Source: Isoetes taiwanensis (Eukaryota; Streptophyta; Lycopodiopsida; Isoetales; Isoetaceae). Taken from it: 64,000 nt of DNA. Position numbers and translations under genes: made by a program. The notes below the pieces were generated by a model that made no database searches, was not told the origin of the DNA, and was given only the letters and a program-made list of their open reading frames with translations. Below, piece after piece: positions 35,408 to 46,766 of this stretch. Position 1 is the stretch's first letter. Every line of letters begins with the position of its first letter. The DNA lies in contig JAJEKV010000052.1 of NCBI GenBank assembly GCA_021234155.1, positions 2,166,077 to 2,230,076 on the forward strand. The letters are read 5' to 3'.

Positions 35408-36117
35408 TGTTGCCCCTTGAAGTGGCAACATGAAGAAGAGATGAAGATATGAAGAAAATTCTAAGTATTGGAGGAGCTATTAAGGAAAAGTATCAGGCTG
35501 AAAGAGAATCTAGGCCAGGTGAGTACCCCTGCCAAATCCTCTAGCCAAAACTAGCCATCCTTGATTTTTCCCAAATTTTTTGAGCCTATCTCCTATTTCT
35601 CCTCGAATTTCCCCTATCGCTAGCCAAATATGCTCTAAAGATGCCTAAAAATCCAAAAATGCCAAAAAATCTATACCTTTGCCAAGTGGCATCCTAGTCA
35701 TCATCCTAAAGTGCCAAAGATGTCAAAAAGTCAAGTGAAAGTCAAAATAGAAAATCAAAAGGCACACTTTCCAAAAAATACCCTTGCCACGTCATCAAGA
35801 GTCAAAATGCCACCTAGGATGGCCACCTTGCTCAAAAAAATGCTTTGTCATCCAACTTTGGTTATATCTTTGCCACTTGGGTCAAAATCATGCCACCTCA
35901 TCAAAAATATCAAGGGGCATTTAAAATTTCGAAAATTCACTTAGGCAAAAAGCCATGTTTGACTTCGCCACATCATCGTTCACTATGCCAAGTCATCATT
36001 TCATCATATCACCATCCATTGCCCAGTCACCATTGATTCACCTTTTTTTAGCCAAAAAATCAAAGTGCCATTTTCCAAAATTTGACCACATCATCTTGTA
36101 GCCCCAATGAAAATATG
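35408..36117 (+). repeat. 3' LTR, first part
   Basis: Corresponds to 24261-24970 of the 5' LTR with about two substitutions in 710 bases. It is broken off at AAAATATG, where the second copy of the duplicated block begins. Confidence 0.92.
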
Positions 36118-38588
36118 TAGCATTATAACAGGGGGTTTTTTTTGTAATTTTATACGCTTTTTGGCATGGTTTTCATATGATTTCATGGGCGTATTGCACG
36201 AGGCATACTAATCAGTATATCTAGAGTGCACAATGTGATTCTCATATTTGAATGGCATTTTACCTATGATTTTGCAATGGTTTTTGCATTGAATATTTTT
36301 CCCTTATAAAAAAAAATGCAAAGAATGCATGCAAGGATCGAGGACCTTGATTTTAGGGTCTGTGGGCTGCGTTTGTGGGCTTATTCTAGGGTTTCAGGAT
36401 AGGTGCAGACTGAAGGAGGTAAGACTCACCATTTTTTACAGGGAGTCTATGGAGCGGTACATCGTGATGCTATCAACGACTTTTGATATGCTTAGAATCA
36501 AAGCTCTCGAGAGAGCTTCTCTTTAAAATTGAAGCGATTTTGCGGTTTTCAATTTTTAGGTTTTATGCTTTTAGATGGGACATTAGGTATGGACATGGTT
36601 TCCTCTCTCCCAAAATCTGAGCAAGCTAGCATTCTCCAAGTGCCAGAGAACGTGTTAACAGATGAGGATCATCTTTTTGAAGACCAAGTACACAAAGCAA
36701 TCTTGCTTGAACAGGTGTGACTTCTGTAATTGTGATGTCTCGAGATTATTGGTCGTTATTGAAGGCAGCAGAAATTTAACCTGTTTTTAGATCGGGAAGG
36801 AAACCCGGATGGCAATCCTCTGTTCGGGATTTGGGAAGGAAATCGATGCCAAGCTTCAATGCATTCAGTCCGGCAAAGGCACCTTGTGATCTGGATGGGT
36901 GGCTTATATTGGGCAGCTGAGATTACGCCAAAACCGTCGCATGGAAAGCGGATTCTTCCCTCGAAAAGCGATTTTTTTCTATTTAGGAAACAAATGCAAG
37001 AGAAGTTATTGATCAACGAGGTGAGAATTTCGTCGTGCGTAAAACACTTATCAATGTTAAATTTTAACACTACACATATTGTTTGATTTATCCGAACTGA
37101 CCCATGAAGCAACCAAAGTAGAGAGGGATATTTTATCCGAACGTTACGATCCGGGGCACTTAAGGTGGATGACTTGTAAAAGCTTTCGTCTTTGGCATCT
37201 TGTACTAGAAATCTAAAGCTCTTCATGTGCTTGCAGGAGAGACTCCTGAAGATGACATCTGAACATCGAGCAGAGGTTGCCTCTAAGCGGGGAAGATCTA
37301 CTCATCATGTACAAGGTAGCCTTAGCACACACTACAACAGTTCATTCTTATGAGAAGGGATATTTATTTTGTTCATAAGCATGTCTAGTGGCTCTTATCA
37401 TTTCTCCAGCAAATTAATCGGTTGAATTGATCATCGGTATTATTTTCTGTTCAAAATCTCTGTGTCTTCCATTTTCTTGCTTGCTTCAATGCAGATAAGA
37501 TCCTCTTTTTGCTTGAAAATTATTTCATGTAAAGAATTTTACTGTAAGACCCTTCCTGTAAGACCCTTCCTGTTCATTGCTAAAGCTGTGTCAACATTCG
37601 ATGCTCTAGTTATTGGCGAGAGGTAACGTGATGCTAATTTGAGAGTTTTATTGGGGACCTTTACAATTATGCCTTGCTGCATGATAGTTCGTCGTATTGT
37701 GCTGGCTGAAGGTTTGGGACGTATTCCACATACCAATGGACTAATGGTCTTGTTTTGAGTGGAGGTGAAAATAATTTTGGAGACTTTATCTTCCTTAAAC
37801 TTGTTGACAGTGTATCGTGTATCATGCCCCCTGTCAAACTCAGCCATTTATTAGTGTCTCAAACAAATTGCATACAATTCATGAAACACTTGACATTTAT
37901 TAAGACCTGGTGCCGTCATTGGAGAGAATATTGTTATGTTATTGCAAATTGGCTGCTTTCTTCTATGTTCTCATTATATTTTATATAAGTAGACAATACA
38001 GAAATTGGCAATCTCTTATAGGCAGGTCGCAAGAGGCCGATTTCGAGCGCCGGCCATAGGCTAGCGGCAAAGTTCGTTATAGGCTTCTCTTTAAAATTCG
38101 AGGCAGATTTGCAGTTCGTTGTATGTGCACACCAGCTTGTATGTTTGACATTGTGTGCAGGCTGGCTTGCTAATCTATGTAACCATATTTGTGAGTATAT
38201 CCGACTTTATTTGTGAATGCTTGCCATGGCAAAACAGGCTTGCATTGACACCAGCACATGTTACCATATACAATGTGCAGTTCACAATAGTTTACACGAT
38301 TCTTGTATTGCAATATTCAGATACCGATAATGAATATAATGTACTCATAGTTGTTTGCAATGGAAATAATTTGTTTGTCTTGATGTTATTGTGCTTTTTA
38401 GTAATTAATATTTAGGCCCATAAACTTTACCTATGTTTGCTTTGGTTGGGGCCCGAAGGGCCCAAATTTTTTTTTTATATAACAATAAACACACAACTAC
38501 CATTAATATTATTAACACAAACCATTGCATTTAACACATTTAAATTAAAATCCCCCTTAAACCCCCTTTGGTTTGGGTGCATATTCAC
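36118..38588 (+). repeat. duplicated 2.5-kb block, copy 2, inside the 3' LTR
   Basis: Second copy of 32339-34805. It replaces LTR bases equivalent to 24971-25159. Differences from copy 1 are clustered and mostly exchange CAG/CTG with CG, for example GATCAACAGAGG against GATCAACGAGG and GGAAATCAGATG against GGAAATCGATG. Confidence 0.85.
36587..37315 (+). pseudogene. exon-like segments of the same unrecognised gene, copy 2
   Basis: Same three segments and splice signals as 32808-33534. The middle segment reads through TCCGAACGTTACGATCCGGGG, where copy 1 has TCTGAACGTTACGATCCAGG, and loses frame at the last difference. No other part of the gene is present. Confidence 0.4.
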
Positions 38589-38890
38589 ACGGGGGGTTAC
38601 GTAGGGCAGCGAGAGCCTTCGGATGGGCATATATGCCTTATATTCCTTGATGTGGACCGTAGATAGCGTTCCTCGTTTGTGGGGTATCCTTGTATGAATT
38701 TTTGTATACTGTATGCTTAGGTGTGGAAAATACTATAAGATTTCAGTTAATATACTATAAGGTGTGAATTTGATACGTATAATATAATTTAAGGGCTCTC
38801 ATTTGCCCTCGTGACCCCGTGTTAATATGCACCCAAACCAAAGGGGGTCAAAGGGGGATTTTGCTATGTTCTTTTATAGTGCAATGGTTT
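38478..38890. mobile_element. foldback element, copy 2, loop in the opposite orientation
   Basis: The left arm (to about 38600) matches copy 1, and the right arm (38806-38890) is degraded. The loop between them (TTCCTCGTTTGTGGGGTAT ... TTTTTGTATACTGTAT) is the reverse complement of the loop at 34821-35032, at roughly three-quarters identity by eye. Confidence 0.7.
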
Positions 38891-40441
38891 ATGTTAGAGT
38901 AAGAATTGAATTTTGAAAAATATTGCGTAGAGTTATGAAATACAATAATTAAAATATGAAATATGAAATAAGAAATTATAAAATATTATAACTAAAATAT
39001 TATAAGATATCAAGTCAAATTTGTAAGCTTTGTGGGATTTGAACCCACATACATAATATCCATGTACATCTATGTACATCTGTGACAGCAGTAGCACATC
39101 TTATGGGATTTGAAGCCTATATACTACTAGTAGCAATTGTAGATACGAACTTGTGAAAATCGCAACATGATTACCATGACTAGACATGTACTGTAAGTAA
39201 AACCAAAGAAGTGCTAGATAGGTGATGTTGCAGTAGCTCTAAATTTTTCGGAGCAGCCCGTATAGAACACCTGCATGCTTCTCTGTAGATTCACTTAAAA
39301 ACCCTGCCTCAGCTTTCGGTTGAGTGTATCCAATGCACCTGAATCTATCAAACTTAATAAGCTGCAAAAATTTCTTGCAAGTTTTTACGAGGCATTCGGG
39401 TCACCTCCTTCCAAGACTTGGCACTCACGGGTGTAGTTGCGGATATAAAAAACTTTCTGAATTGAATTCTCTGCCACCAGCTTTCCTAAGACCTCCAACC
39501 ATGATTGCACATCCACCATGTTCAGCAAGGTAAGGTGCTAACACAGCACTGTATGCCATAACTCTAAGTGGAAAACAAGCACGACAATACAGATACCCCT
39601 TATAAAATGGTTTGCCAGAGAAGTTGACATACAGGGGTCTTAGCATTGGCTACAAGTTTCCATGCATAAGTTTTGAATCATATACCCTAGTTGTAGAGTC
39701 GTTTCCTGAGGAATAAGCTGCCACTATAACTTTAAAGCTTCTGGAGCTACAACTAAAGCATGCAAGAGATGCCACCGGAAGGTTTTGTAAGGGGTTGCAG
39801 ACCGCCTGAATGTGTCACTACTCAGTTATAAATCTGTGAAATAGAATCAAGCACAAGTTAAATTTAGAACAACAGAAGCCAAACCGTCATAGAAAGCATC
39901 TGTTTTGATCTACCAGAAGATAAGATTTCAAGAACCGGGAACCCTAGAAAAGTGCTCCAAATGAAGGGGAAATCCGCCGGAATGCGAAGATGAAGCAAGG
40001 GCGGAAATCTTGGGAAGGAAAAAACGTGTAATGCAAGCATGAAAGGGGGGATGGAGAGGGCGCCGGGCTGGTTATGGAACCCTAAAGTTTGGGCACACGA
40101 TGGTTGCATGGCAAGGGTTTTTTCTTGTTTTTTTTTTCCTTTTTTAAAGAATACCCCAATTGTAAACCGTTAAATTTAAAACCATGCATTCAATCTGCGC
40201 CATTGAAAAGAGTAAGGGGTGCCAATTACAACCCTTTTTAAAAAAACTTAATAGACAAAACATTATAAATTTAATCGTGACCGCTCGATGCTGCCTCTCA
40301 TAAAAAATGAATGGTCAAGATAAGCGTCACTCTAGAAATACTGTTTAGTATGCCTAGATGAATACGGCAATGAAATCATAGGAAAACCTTTGTAAATATC
40401 GTACAAAAACACAAAGATGACCCCCTGTCATTATGCTAGAT
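38891..40441. other. unique insert within the 3' LTR, no firm gene
   Basis: This segment has no counterpart in copy 1 of the block. At 39015-39033 and 39102-39120 a phrase like TGTGGGATTTGAACCCACA is repeated; it contains a B-box-like word on the minus strand but no tRNA cloverleaf could be drawn. A minus-strand region with gene-like composition lies at 39425-40110. Confidence 0.4.
39425..40110 (-). other. possible host gene fragment, minus strand
   Basis: A minus-strand leader-like segment with CTTTAGGGTTCCATAACC (40093-40076) is followed by open stretches. One (about 39800-39690) reads SLACFSCSSRSFKVIVAAYS, like a plastid transit peptide, and one (39646-39425) reads MLRPLYVNFSGKPFYKGYL ... 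LAPYLAEHGGCAIMVGGLR. A stop and a frame change separate them. I do not recognise the protein; the fragment may be captured host DNA. Confidence 0.25.
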
Positions 40442-40557
40442 ATACATGTACAAAATTAACACCATTAAGTACATTCTCTCAAATCTTATAGTATTTTGCA
40501 AACTTTAATATACAGTATACAAAAACTTGTACATGCATACCCCACAAACGAGGATCG
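40442..40557 (+). repeat. 116-bp fragment of the foldback loop
   Basis: Nearly identical to 34851-34966 and in the same orientation. It ends at GAGGATCG and abuts the second part of the 3' LTR. It marks the right junction of the inserted block. Confidence 0.85.
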
Positions 40558-41569
40558 CACGTGGGCAAGACACGTCAATTTACAAGTTTGCGTGGATCGG
40601 GCTATATATCCACAGGGCTGACTTTTCGATTTCGGCCTGTGGGATATATCCCTTGAAGAAAATACTGCCAAAGACCATTAGGGTTCTATGATACTTTCGG
40701 CTTCCCGCACTTTGAGTGATGCGAGCGGTTCCTTTGATCATAACCGACTTACGAAACCAATCGAATCATGAAGAGGATGCGAATTAATGGAGATCATGCC
40801 AAGAACGAGAATATTGCCTATTTTTGGGAAAGAAAGAGTTCGTAGCCATATCTGGGACAAATTGGAGCTCTAACTACCCTGACACAGGTCTATAAAGATG
40901 ATCCGAGCCGTATTCCACAACAGGAGAGGAGATTTTTGATTAGAAACCTGCCCTTGTTTTTGAAAGCCAAGATTTTTGAAGTTCTGATACAAATTCTATT
41001 TCAGAGTGATCAAATGGATTACCTGACAGTGTATTATGTTCCTAAGATAATCTGAGAAAAGTTTTCTTGAGCAATTCATGGTGTTTCCCCTTTCTTCAAT
41101 CGATTTCTGAGTTTTTTTTCAAAAAAATTAGGGTTTTCCCATTTTTTACGTGCCAGTCCATTTCTGGCGAACTTTGCCACGAATTCCCCATCAATCTTGA
41201 TCAACAAATGAGTTGAAATCAATTCAAGTTATCTGATATTATCTAGATTTAGCTAAATTAATAGCTATTCTGCCAGAATTTGTTCCAAAATTTCATTTGC
41301 ATTCAAAGGAAGCTTGACTGCATCCCAAAGTTTTTTCTTCAATCATTTTCACCACTTTGTTACAGAAAACATCCCAGTCATACACCTGCATTCACATATC
41401 ACCTTATTTCCTCACATTTGCACCCCTTTTCTCATCTTTTCACATCCCCTCACCACATCTTTGGCTCTCTGCACCCTAAACACAGAATTTGGCAAGTATC
41501 TTTTAGGAAATCCCACAATTTAGAGATTTGTGTATCACAGTTTTTGCAAGGATTCTGTGAAAGACAACA
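40558..41569 (+). repeat. 3' LTR, second part
   Basis: Corresponds to 25160-26170, ending GAAAGACAACA. Differences from the 5' LTR cluster at 40690-40890 and near 41270 and again exchange CAG/CTG with CG strings (GATGCAGAGCAGTT against GATGCGAGCGGTT); elsewhere the two parts are almost identical. Confidence 0.92.
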
Positions 41570-41574
41570 AAGTC
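41570..41574. repeat. Ty3 target-site duplication AAGTC, right
   Basis: Directly follows the terminal CAACA of the 3' LTR and equals 24256-24260. Confidence 0.9.
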
Positions 41575-41974
41575 CTTGAAGTCGTCATTCTAATGCAACA
41601 TTTTAATAGAAAGTCGGAGTATATCGATACAAAGTAGATAACGAATAACAAATAATCCATCTCGAATCCTTCAGCTAAGGATACGGGGATTTGCCCAGAC
41701 AGACACAAATTTACAAGAAAAGAGCGTCAAGATTGCTTACCTTCTTAAGAAATCATCTGGAAACAAGAAGTCTGTTCCTATGCTCTAGACATGAAACCGA
41801 AAACGCAGGGGGCCTCCAAAGAGGCTGTTGGAAATCCGACTCTGTTGGTCTCAAACAAGTGTAGGTCTGGAAAATACTTGAAGATCTGGGCCTCCCAACA
41901 GCAGGAACATATAAAGGACGACAAATGAAAGTGAGAAGAGGCCATAGAAAGTAAAGACGCGAGGAAATTAGAGG
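41575..41974. other. flank of the Ty3 insertion, possible reductase leader
   Basis: This is the sequence that adjoined 24255 before insertion. On the minus strand CTTAAGAAG|GTAAGC at 41741 is a good splice donor and CATTAG near 41592 a possible acceptor, so a spliced 5' leader of the aldo-keto reductase is conceivable. Confidence 0.3.
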
Positions 41975-42285
41975 AAATTAGTGCAGGATGGTTGCTTTGG
42001 ACTATCTGGAAAAGACGAAGATTGGTAATCTTCAAAGGTCTGGATGTGGCAGATAATCGTGTTCTCCAAGAAGCTCAAGGTTACATTGTAAAATCGTATC
42101 ATTGTTCTTCACTTGCCCCTCGCAAGAGGCGATTGATTTTTGAGGAGTTTTTGGATGTGCACTCTTATGCTTAGGCAGGTTGCTTCACTTGGTGGGTCTC
42201 CGCTTATCCGCTGAGATTTTATTCCTGTCTCTGCATTTATACTTGTATTTGACTCTTTGATTGAATAAAGTCTGACGTCCTTCAA

Positions 42286-42318
<33 letters not shown>

Positions 42319-42328
42319 AGTGCAAGAT
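41975..42328 (+). mobile_element. 5'-truncated L1 with poly(A) tail and TSD
   Basis: Flanked by AAATTAGTGCAGGAT (41975-41989) and AAATTAGTGCAAGAT (42314-42328), one mismatch in 15. The insert encodes the last 60 codons of an L1 ORF2 (LWTIWKRRRLVIFKGLD ... stop 42174), then a 3' UTR with GAATAAAG (42262) and about 28 A. The long pure A-run suggests youth. It is a different subfamily from the full-length L1 at 14.9-21.4 kb but of the same general zf-RVT type. Confidence 0.88.
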
Positions 42329-42840
42329 AATTTAAATTGACCTGAATCGGATGCCTAAAAAAACAATTGAAATGTCGTTTACATATTTTTCATACCATTT
42401 TGAAGCGTAATTAGGCCACTTTGAAGCCTAATTAGATAAAAGTGATATAAATTAAATACTTTAGATGATGCCCTTCTGTGAGCTGAGGGTATGTCTGCTT
42501 GATTTTTATTTTGTTGACACCTTTTAAAGGATGCCAATTCATATATGTTGTCATTTTCATTATTTTGCTAGCTCTTTCTTTCACTCCATGTTCATTACCT
42601 CTGGGAGCTTTTCCCCCGTCATCAGGTTTTTTCGGAACACATAAAAGATAATTTGGTGCATGCCACATGTGCATTCATACTATTATATTGCAATTGCATT
42701 AAGTATGTTTGCTTCAAAAAAATAGCATTTTTATATTATTTTCTACACCGCAAATATGCTTTTTGAATCTAACTAAAATGACAGATCCACAAGTCCAGCT
42801 GGCTTGAAAATGAATTTCATGTATTTGTTGGCTGGAAACA

Positions 42841-42946
42841 AAACAATTCCGCAAGACAAAAGAAAGGGTATAAAACAATGGGAAAGGTCAATAAAACAAT
42901 TCCGCAAGACAAAAGAAAGGGTGTTAAAACAATGGGAAAGGTCAAT
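42841..42946. repeat. 53-bp tandem duplication
   Basis: Units 42841-42893 and 42894-42946 share AAACAATTCCGCAAGACAAA and differ at two or three bases. Confidence 0.9.
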
Positions 42947-44107
42947 AGAGAAGTGGATGATAATACCTGTTCGTACAAAAAAGAAGTTTTGCATCTAGCA
43001 TAGACAGCTCCATAACATAGGTAGTTTGCTATATTCGATGTCATTCTCCTCAACGTTATTTCTACATGTCAACAATGGTGTTAGTAGTTCCCAGAGGGGA
43101 TGGCTTGCTTTCTAGAAATGTCTATATTCCCAAATTCAAAGAACACATGCAATTTAAATTCAAGACTTAATGAGCATGTCTACCGTATGGAGATGATAGA
43201 GCATTTTTTAAAATGCATATATCTATAGAAAATGCAAATTAAAGGCACTATCATAACAATATAAGCAACCCAACATTATTGAAGGAAGCAAAAGAAAGAA
43301 CGTGTGGAACTCTAGACACCAAAATTGAAAGTGTAGCAAGTCCAAAATATTTCAGCTGAATTACTAATAGTGTATATGACCTTCAAGCATCCTGCAACAT
43401 ATTGCATTTGGTGGATTTGATATTGGCCATGTATTGACAAAGCACCATCTGCTAGAAGTTGAAGAAAAATAGTTGCTGCGGCAATATTTGAAGTAAACCT
43501 ATGTTACCAAGCTGACTTCAAGAAGTAAAAATTCTGACCGACCCATTTTGAGAGGCCACTAGTTTTGATACCTTCAGCCAATGCAAAACCTGACAGAATG
43601 GTCTACGATTTCTCAGAACACAGCAGCAATAGATTTCGATAGAAGGATTGTGTCCCAATGGAGTTGCTTGCAGCCACCCCCAATCCATAAGCTTTGCACC
43701 AAGGCTGCGCTTGTTTGGTATAATGAGGAGTAACGTTGTCACGAAAACTTGTAGCTTTAATAAACAACTTTTAACTCTCTATGCATGTCAAAAATGATAT
43801 AAAATACGCAAAAGAACTACCAAACTATATGACATTCATTTTCTACGAAGTATCTTGAGTATATGGATTGACATGTGGAGAAATTCATTTGTGACTTGAC
43901 AACCTTGAGTAGCAAAAAGTTCACATGTTACTCCTAGTTCATATTGCATGACTATCGATATTTCCTTCTATCACTTTTCTCTTTTCAGTCGTGGTTTTAG
44001 GCAACATAGCTAATTGGTAAGTTAACTATAAGGAAACCTATTTGTTGTAAGCCATGAGCATATTTTACTCCGAGAAGTTCCAACCTTTTCTTTTTCAAAG
44101 AAGTCTA

Positions 44108-44175
44108 CATCTCCATCTCCATCTCCATCTCCATCTCCATCTCCATTTCTATCTCCATCTCCATCTCCGTTTCTA
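44108..44175. repeat. (CCATCT)n hexanucleotide repeat
   Basis: About eleven CCATCT units, three with a T or G change. On the minus strand it would read as an Asp-Gly run, within a frame that has no other support. Confidence 0.9.
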
Positions 44176-44328
44176 TCTGGCAGAGGTTCCTTGTCTTTAT
44201 TTCTTTGTGTAACAGCGGGTTCAACTGGCCACGGATGGTGCATACATAAATAATGGTTGGAAGTTTGCTCTTCCCTCTTCATCTTTCACGTTTGTGATAG
44301 ACACCTGATAGTATTTTCATGATCTTCT

Positions 44329-44464
44329 TTATCCACATCCTCAGCCTTATGCTATTTCGCAGCTAATTTGAATAACCCCTTTAGATTGTAACCATTTTAT
44401 CCACATCCTCAGCCTTATGCTATTTCGCAGCTAATTTGAATAACCCCTTTAGATTGTAACCATT
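44329..44464. repeat. 68-bp perfect tandem duplication
   Basis: Units 44329-44396 and 44397-44464 appear identical (TTATCCACATCCTCAGCC ... TTAGATTGTAACCA). Confidence 0.92.
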
Positions 44465-44887
44465 GGCCCTCAATTTCGTTGGATGATGCAATTCATAACA
44501 TGGCCAGCAATGCACCGCTCACAAACAACTACCCTTGTTCTATTCTAGACAATCACAGTGCGGGCAAACACACCAATATCTGGACCCACATATGAAGACT
44601 AATGTGACAAAGTGGCCTTGTCTGCTATAACCTAAAGCCAAGATTGCAACCAAGCAAATTCGTTTGCTTGTCTTCAAGCTAAGATGCCGCCAACTCATAA
44701 CAGAAAGACGACTTTTATATGCAAGTGAAAAAGAATCTAATGCAGAATGATAAATATAATCCTTTGCTTAGCTTAATAACTTGGGGAATTGTTCACAAAT
44801 TCACCAACCATTGGATCCCATCAATAAAAGAAATATATAAAAATCCAACCCTTGCAATGGTCTTCAAACCCTACAAACGTCCCTAAA

Positions 44888-45008
44888 CGTAGATGAAAAT
44901 CTTGATCTTTTGAATTTACCGCGGCTTCTTCACCATTTTGAAACCGACGGCGTAGGCGAAAATCTTGGTCTTTTCAATTTACACCGCTTCTTCACTATTT
45001 TGAACTGC
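44888..45008. repeat. diverged tandem duplication of about 65 bp
   Basis: GATGAAAATCTTGATCTTTT ... GCTTCTTCACCATTTTGAA is followed by GGCGAAAATCTTGGTCTTTT ... GCTTCTTCACTATTTTGAA. Confidence 0.75.
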
Positions 45009-45376
45009 ATTGAACGTCTGTTCTTAAGCACACTATCTTGGGAAAGTAGCATCTCTTGAATTCAGAATGAAATCACTGAATTTAAGACAAAACAAAACAA
45101 AACAAAAGAGCCAAATCTCAATTGTAGAACATACTTGATCCATCTTTGAATTACCACATTTAAATCGGGGTAAAAGGCCAATATTTTTGTGCCTTTTTTT
45201 GTATACTTGGATAATCCTCTGATAAAAAAGTGAACTTGTACGTTTGTTTTTCGATCTTTTATAACTGCTATGGTCCAGTTCCTGTAACTTGTACCTGTTG
45301 TGAAATCTTTCACTATTCTTTCCATCAAACTTGCAACGTTTTAAGACTTTGAATGTTAGCATAACCCTCTGAACTT

Positions 45377-45541
45377 TCACATAATGTTTTGTCCTAAGCA
45401 GAATCCATCTTCAATCTCCACATAGTCCACTACTGTCCATAGTCCATCTAAATCTGCAGTAAAAATAACTGTAGCACATGCGCAGATGGTGAGCTTTTCT
45501 GTGATGGCCTCAGAAATATTTGACGTCTCTCCAAATGACAT
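45377..45541 (-). other. exon-like open stretch, unassigned
   Basis: From an ATG after TTGATGTAGCC, 54 codons read MSFGETSNISEAITEKLTI ... GLWTVVDYVEIEDGF before TGA. Codon use looks coding, and a second exon-like piece (HGCDLEGEGSVDDPELLME) lies upstream at 45767-45706. I do not recognise either, and phase at the junction does not agree, so this may be a pseudogene. Confidence 0.25.
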
Positions 45542-45954
45542 GGCTACATCAAATCAAGGTAGCCTAAATAAATAAGCATGTACTCATGATCCACCGCATT
45601 TTTTTTTTATGAAAAAGTTTATAGAACCTTCTTAACGGCAAGTTGGGAAGACAATGGAGCACCTCTGATTGTGATACCTGGAGAGGCAAGGGTAGCATAC
45701 CTCCATCAGTAACTCTGGATCATCGACACTTCCCTCTCCTTCCAGGTCACATCCATGAAGCTCCAGCTGCAACAAACTATGATACAGTGTAAGAACTGCA
45801 AAGCTAGAGACCACAATTTAATATGCCCGTGGTATTACATAGATCAATATAACGCAGTGCCATAAACAATAACTATGTCCACTCATCTACAATATTTACT
45901 CTAAAATATCTAAAAATAGACCAACAAAGGTGTACGGATATGTAGCTCTCGACC

Positions 45955-46055
45955 GAGGCTTTAATAGTGTCCGATATGCCCCGATAACATCTTGGACATG
46001 TAGCTCAGGACGAGGCTTTAATAGTATCGATATGCCCCGATAACATCGCAGACGG
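45955..46055. repeat. 58-bp tandem duplication, diverged at CG sites
   Basis: TAGCTCTCGACCGAGGCTTTAATAG is followed by TAGCTCAGGACGAGGCTTTAATAG-type sequence, each ending GATATGCCCCGATAACATC. One of the differences exchanges CTCTCGACC for CTCAGGAC. Confidence 0.75.
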
Positions 46056-46766
46056 ATCTGGCTGAATAATTTTGCTCTCTCTACACATAAAATTATCACC
46101 TTAATAATGGCAAGCATAAACGTAATCATAAACAACGCCATGAAAATACTACATGCTAACGAGAGGAAATAAAAAATGGGAAGCACCTTGGAAATGGGAA
46201 GTTTCTTACCGCGATCCTTATAAGCGTTTCTCCAAATCTTTGATATCTATATCAAATTCCTTTTCTGAATGAAAGGGAATTTAAGCGAAAGCATAGTGTC
46301 CAAAATCATGACGTTTAATCCACTATAGCACATATATAACTTCATGAGAACTGATCCAATAAATCTCAAAAGGTAGCCCTTGCTATCTATCTTGTCAAAC
46401 GTTTTATGTAGGCGAAAGTAGGTCATTTATTTAGTGGTAAAGCTATTGATCAAATGCATCTTAAGTAAACGCCTTTCATGGAATGGCATTAACATTGCCG
46501 CATCTATGATCGTAAAACGTTCGAGGAAGTTGCTAAAAGGTGCACATCTTCCATGCATTCTACATATATAAGATACTTTTATTTCAGTCCACAAAGTTTA
46601 AACCAGAGCATTCAAAAACTTACGGGCCAAGAAGCTCGAAAAAAGTCGATTTAAAGAGTCGGTGGTTGAATAGCCTTGCAAGACGAAACGAGGCGAAAAA
46701 ACCCCAATAGATGCGAGTCACGGGGAGCATTACAATTCCGCATACTTGTTTTTCCTCTCTCTTCAA

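Larger units (their letters stand above)
24261..41569 (+). mobile_element. 17.3-kb Ty3/gypsy retrotransposon, Tat-like, nested
   Basis: The ends are defined by a 5-bp duplication AAGTC (24256-24260 and 41570-41574) and LTR termini TGTTG...CAACA. The 5' LTR is 24261-26170. Internal order is Gag, protease, an extra RNase H, reverse transcriptase, element RNase H and integrase (26230-31526). The 3' LTR starts at 35408 and is interrupted at 36117, resuming at 40558. Two foreign or duplicated blocks sit at 32339-35145 and 36118-40557. The intact LTR parts differ by only about 2 bases in 710, so insertion is recent, yet pol is riddled with frameshifts. Confidence 0.9.
42329..46766. other. 4.4 kb without a recognised gene
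   Basis: AT-rich, with several short tandem duplications listed separately. Minus-strand stretches at 45706-45767 (after TTGTTGCAG, ending GAG|GTATGC) and 45377-45541 look exon-like but do not join in frame. Other open frames lack motifs. Confidence 0.4.

Noticed and set aside
39005-39125. tRNA-like word TGGGATTTGAACCCA
   Set aside because: It matches a B-box or T-arm on the minus strand, but no acceptor, D or anticodon arm could be paired around it.
41881-41930. ATATAAAGG as a TATA box for the reductase
   Set aside because: The word reads as TATA only on the plus strand, whereas the reductase is on the minus strand.
44022-44282. Minus-strand frame with an Asp-Gly run
   Set aside because: The run is the (CCATCT)n repeat; the remainder has no motif.
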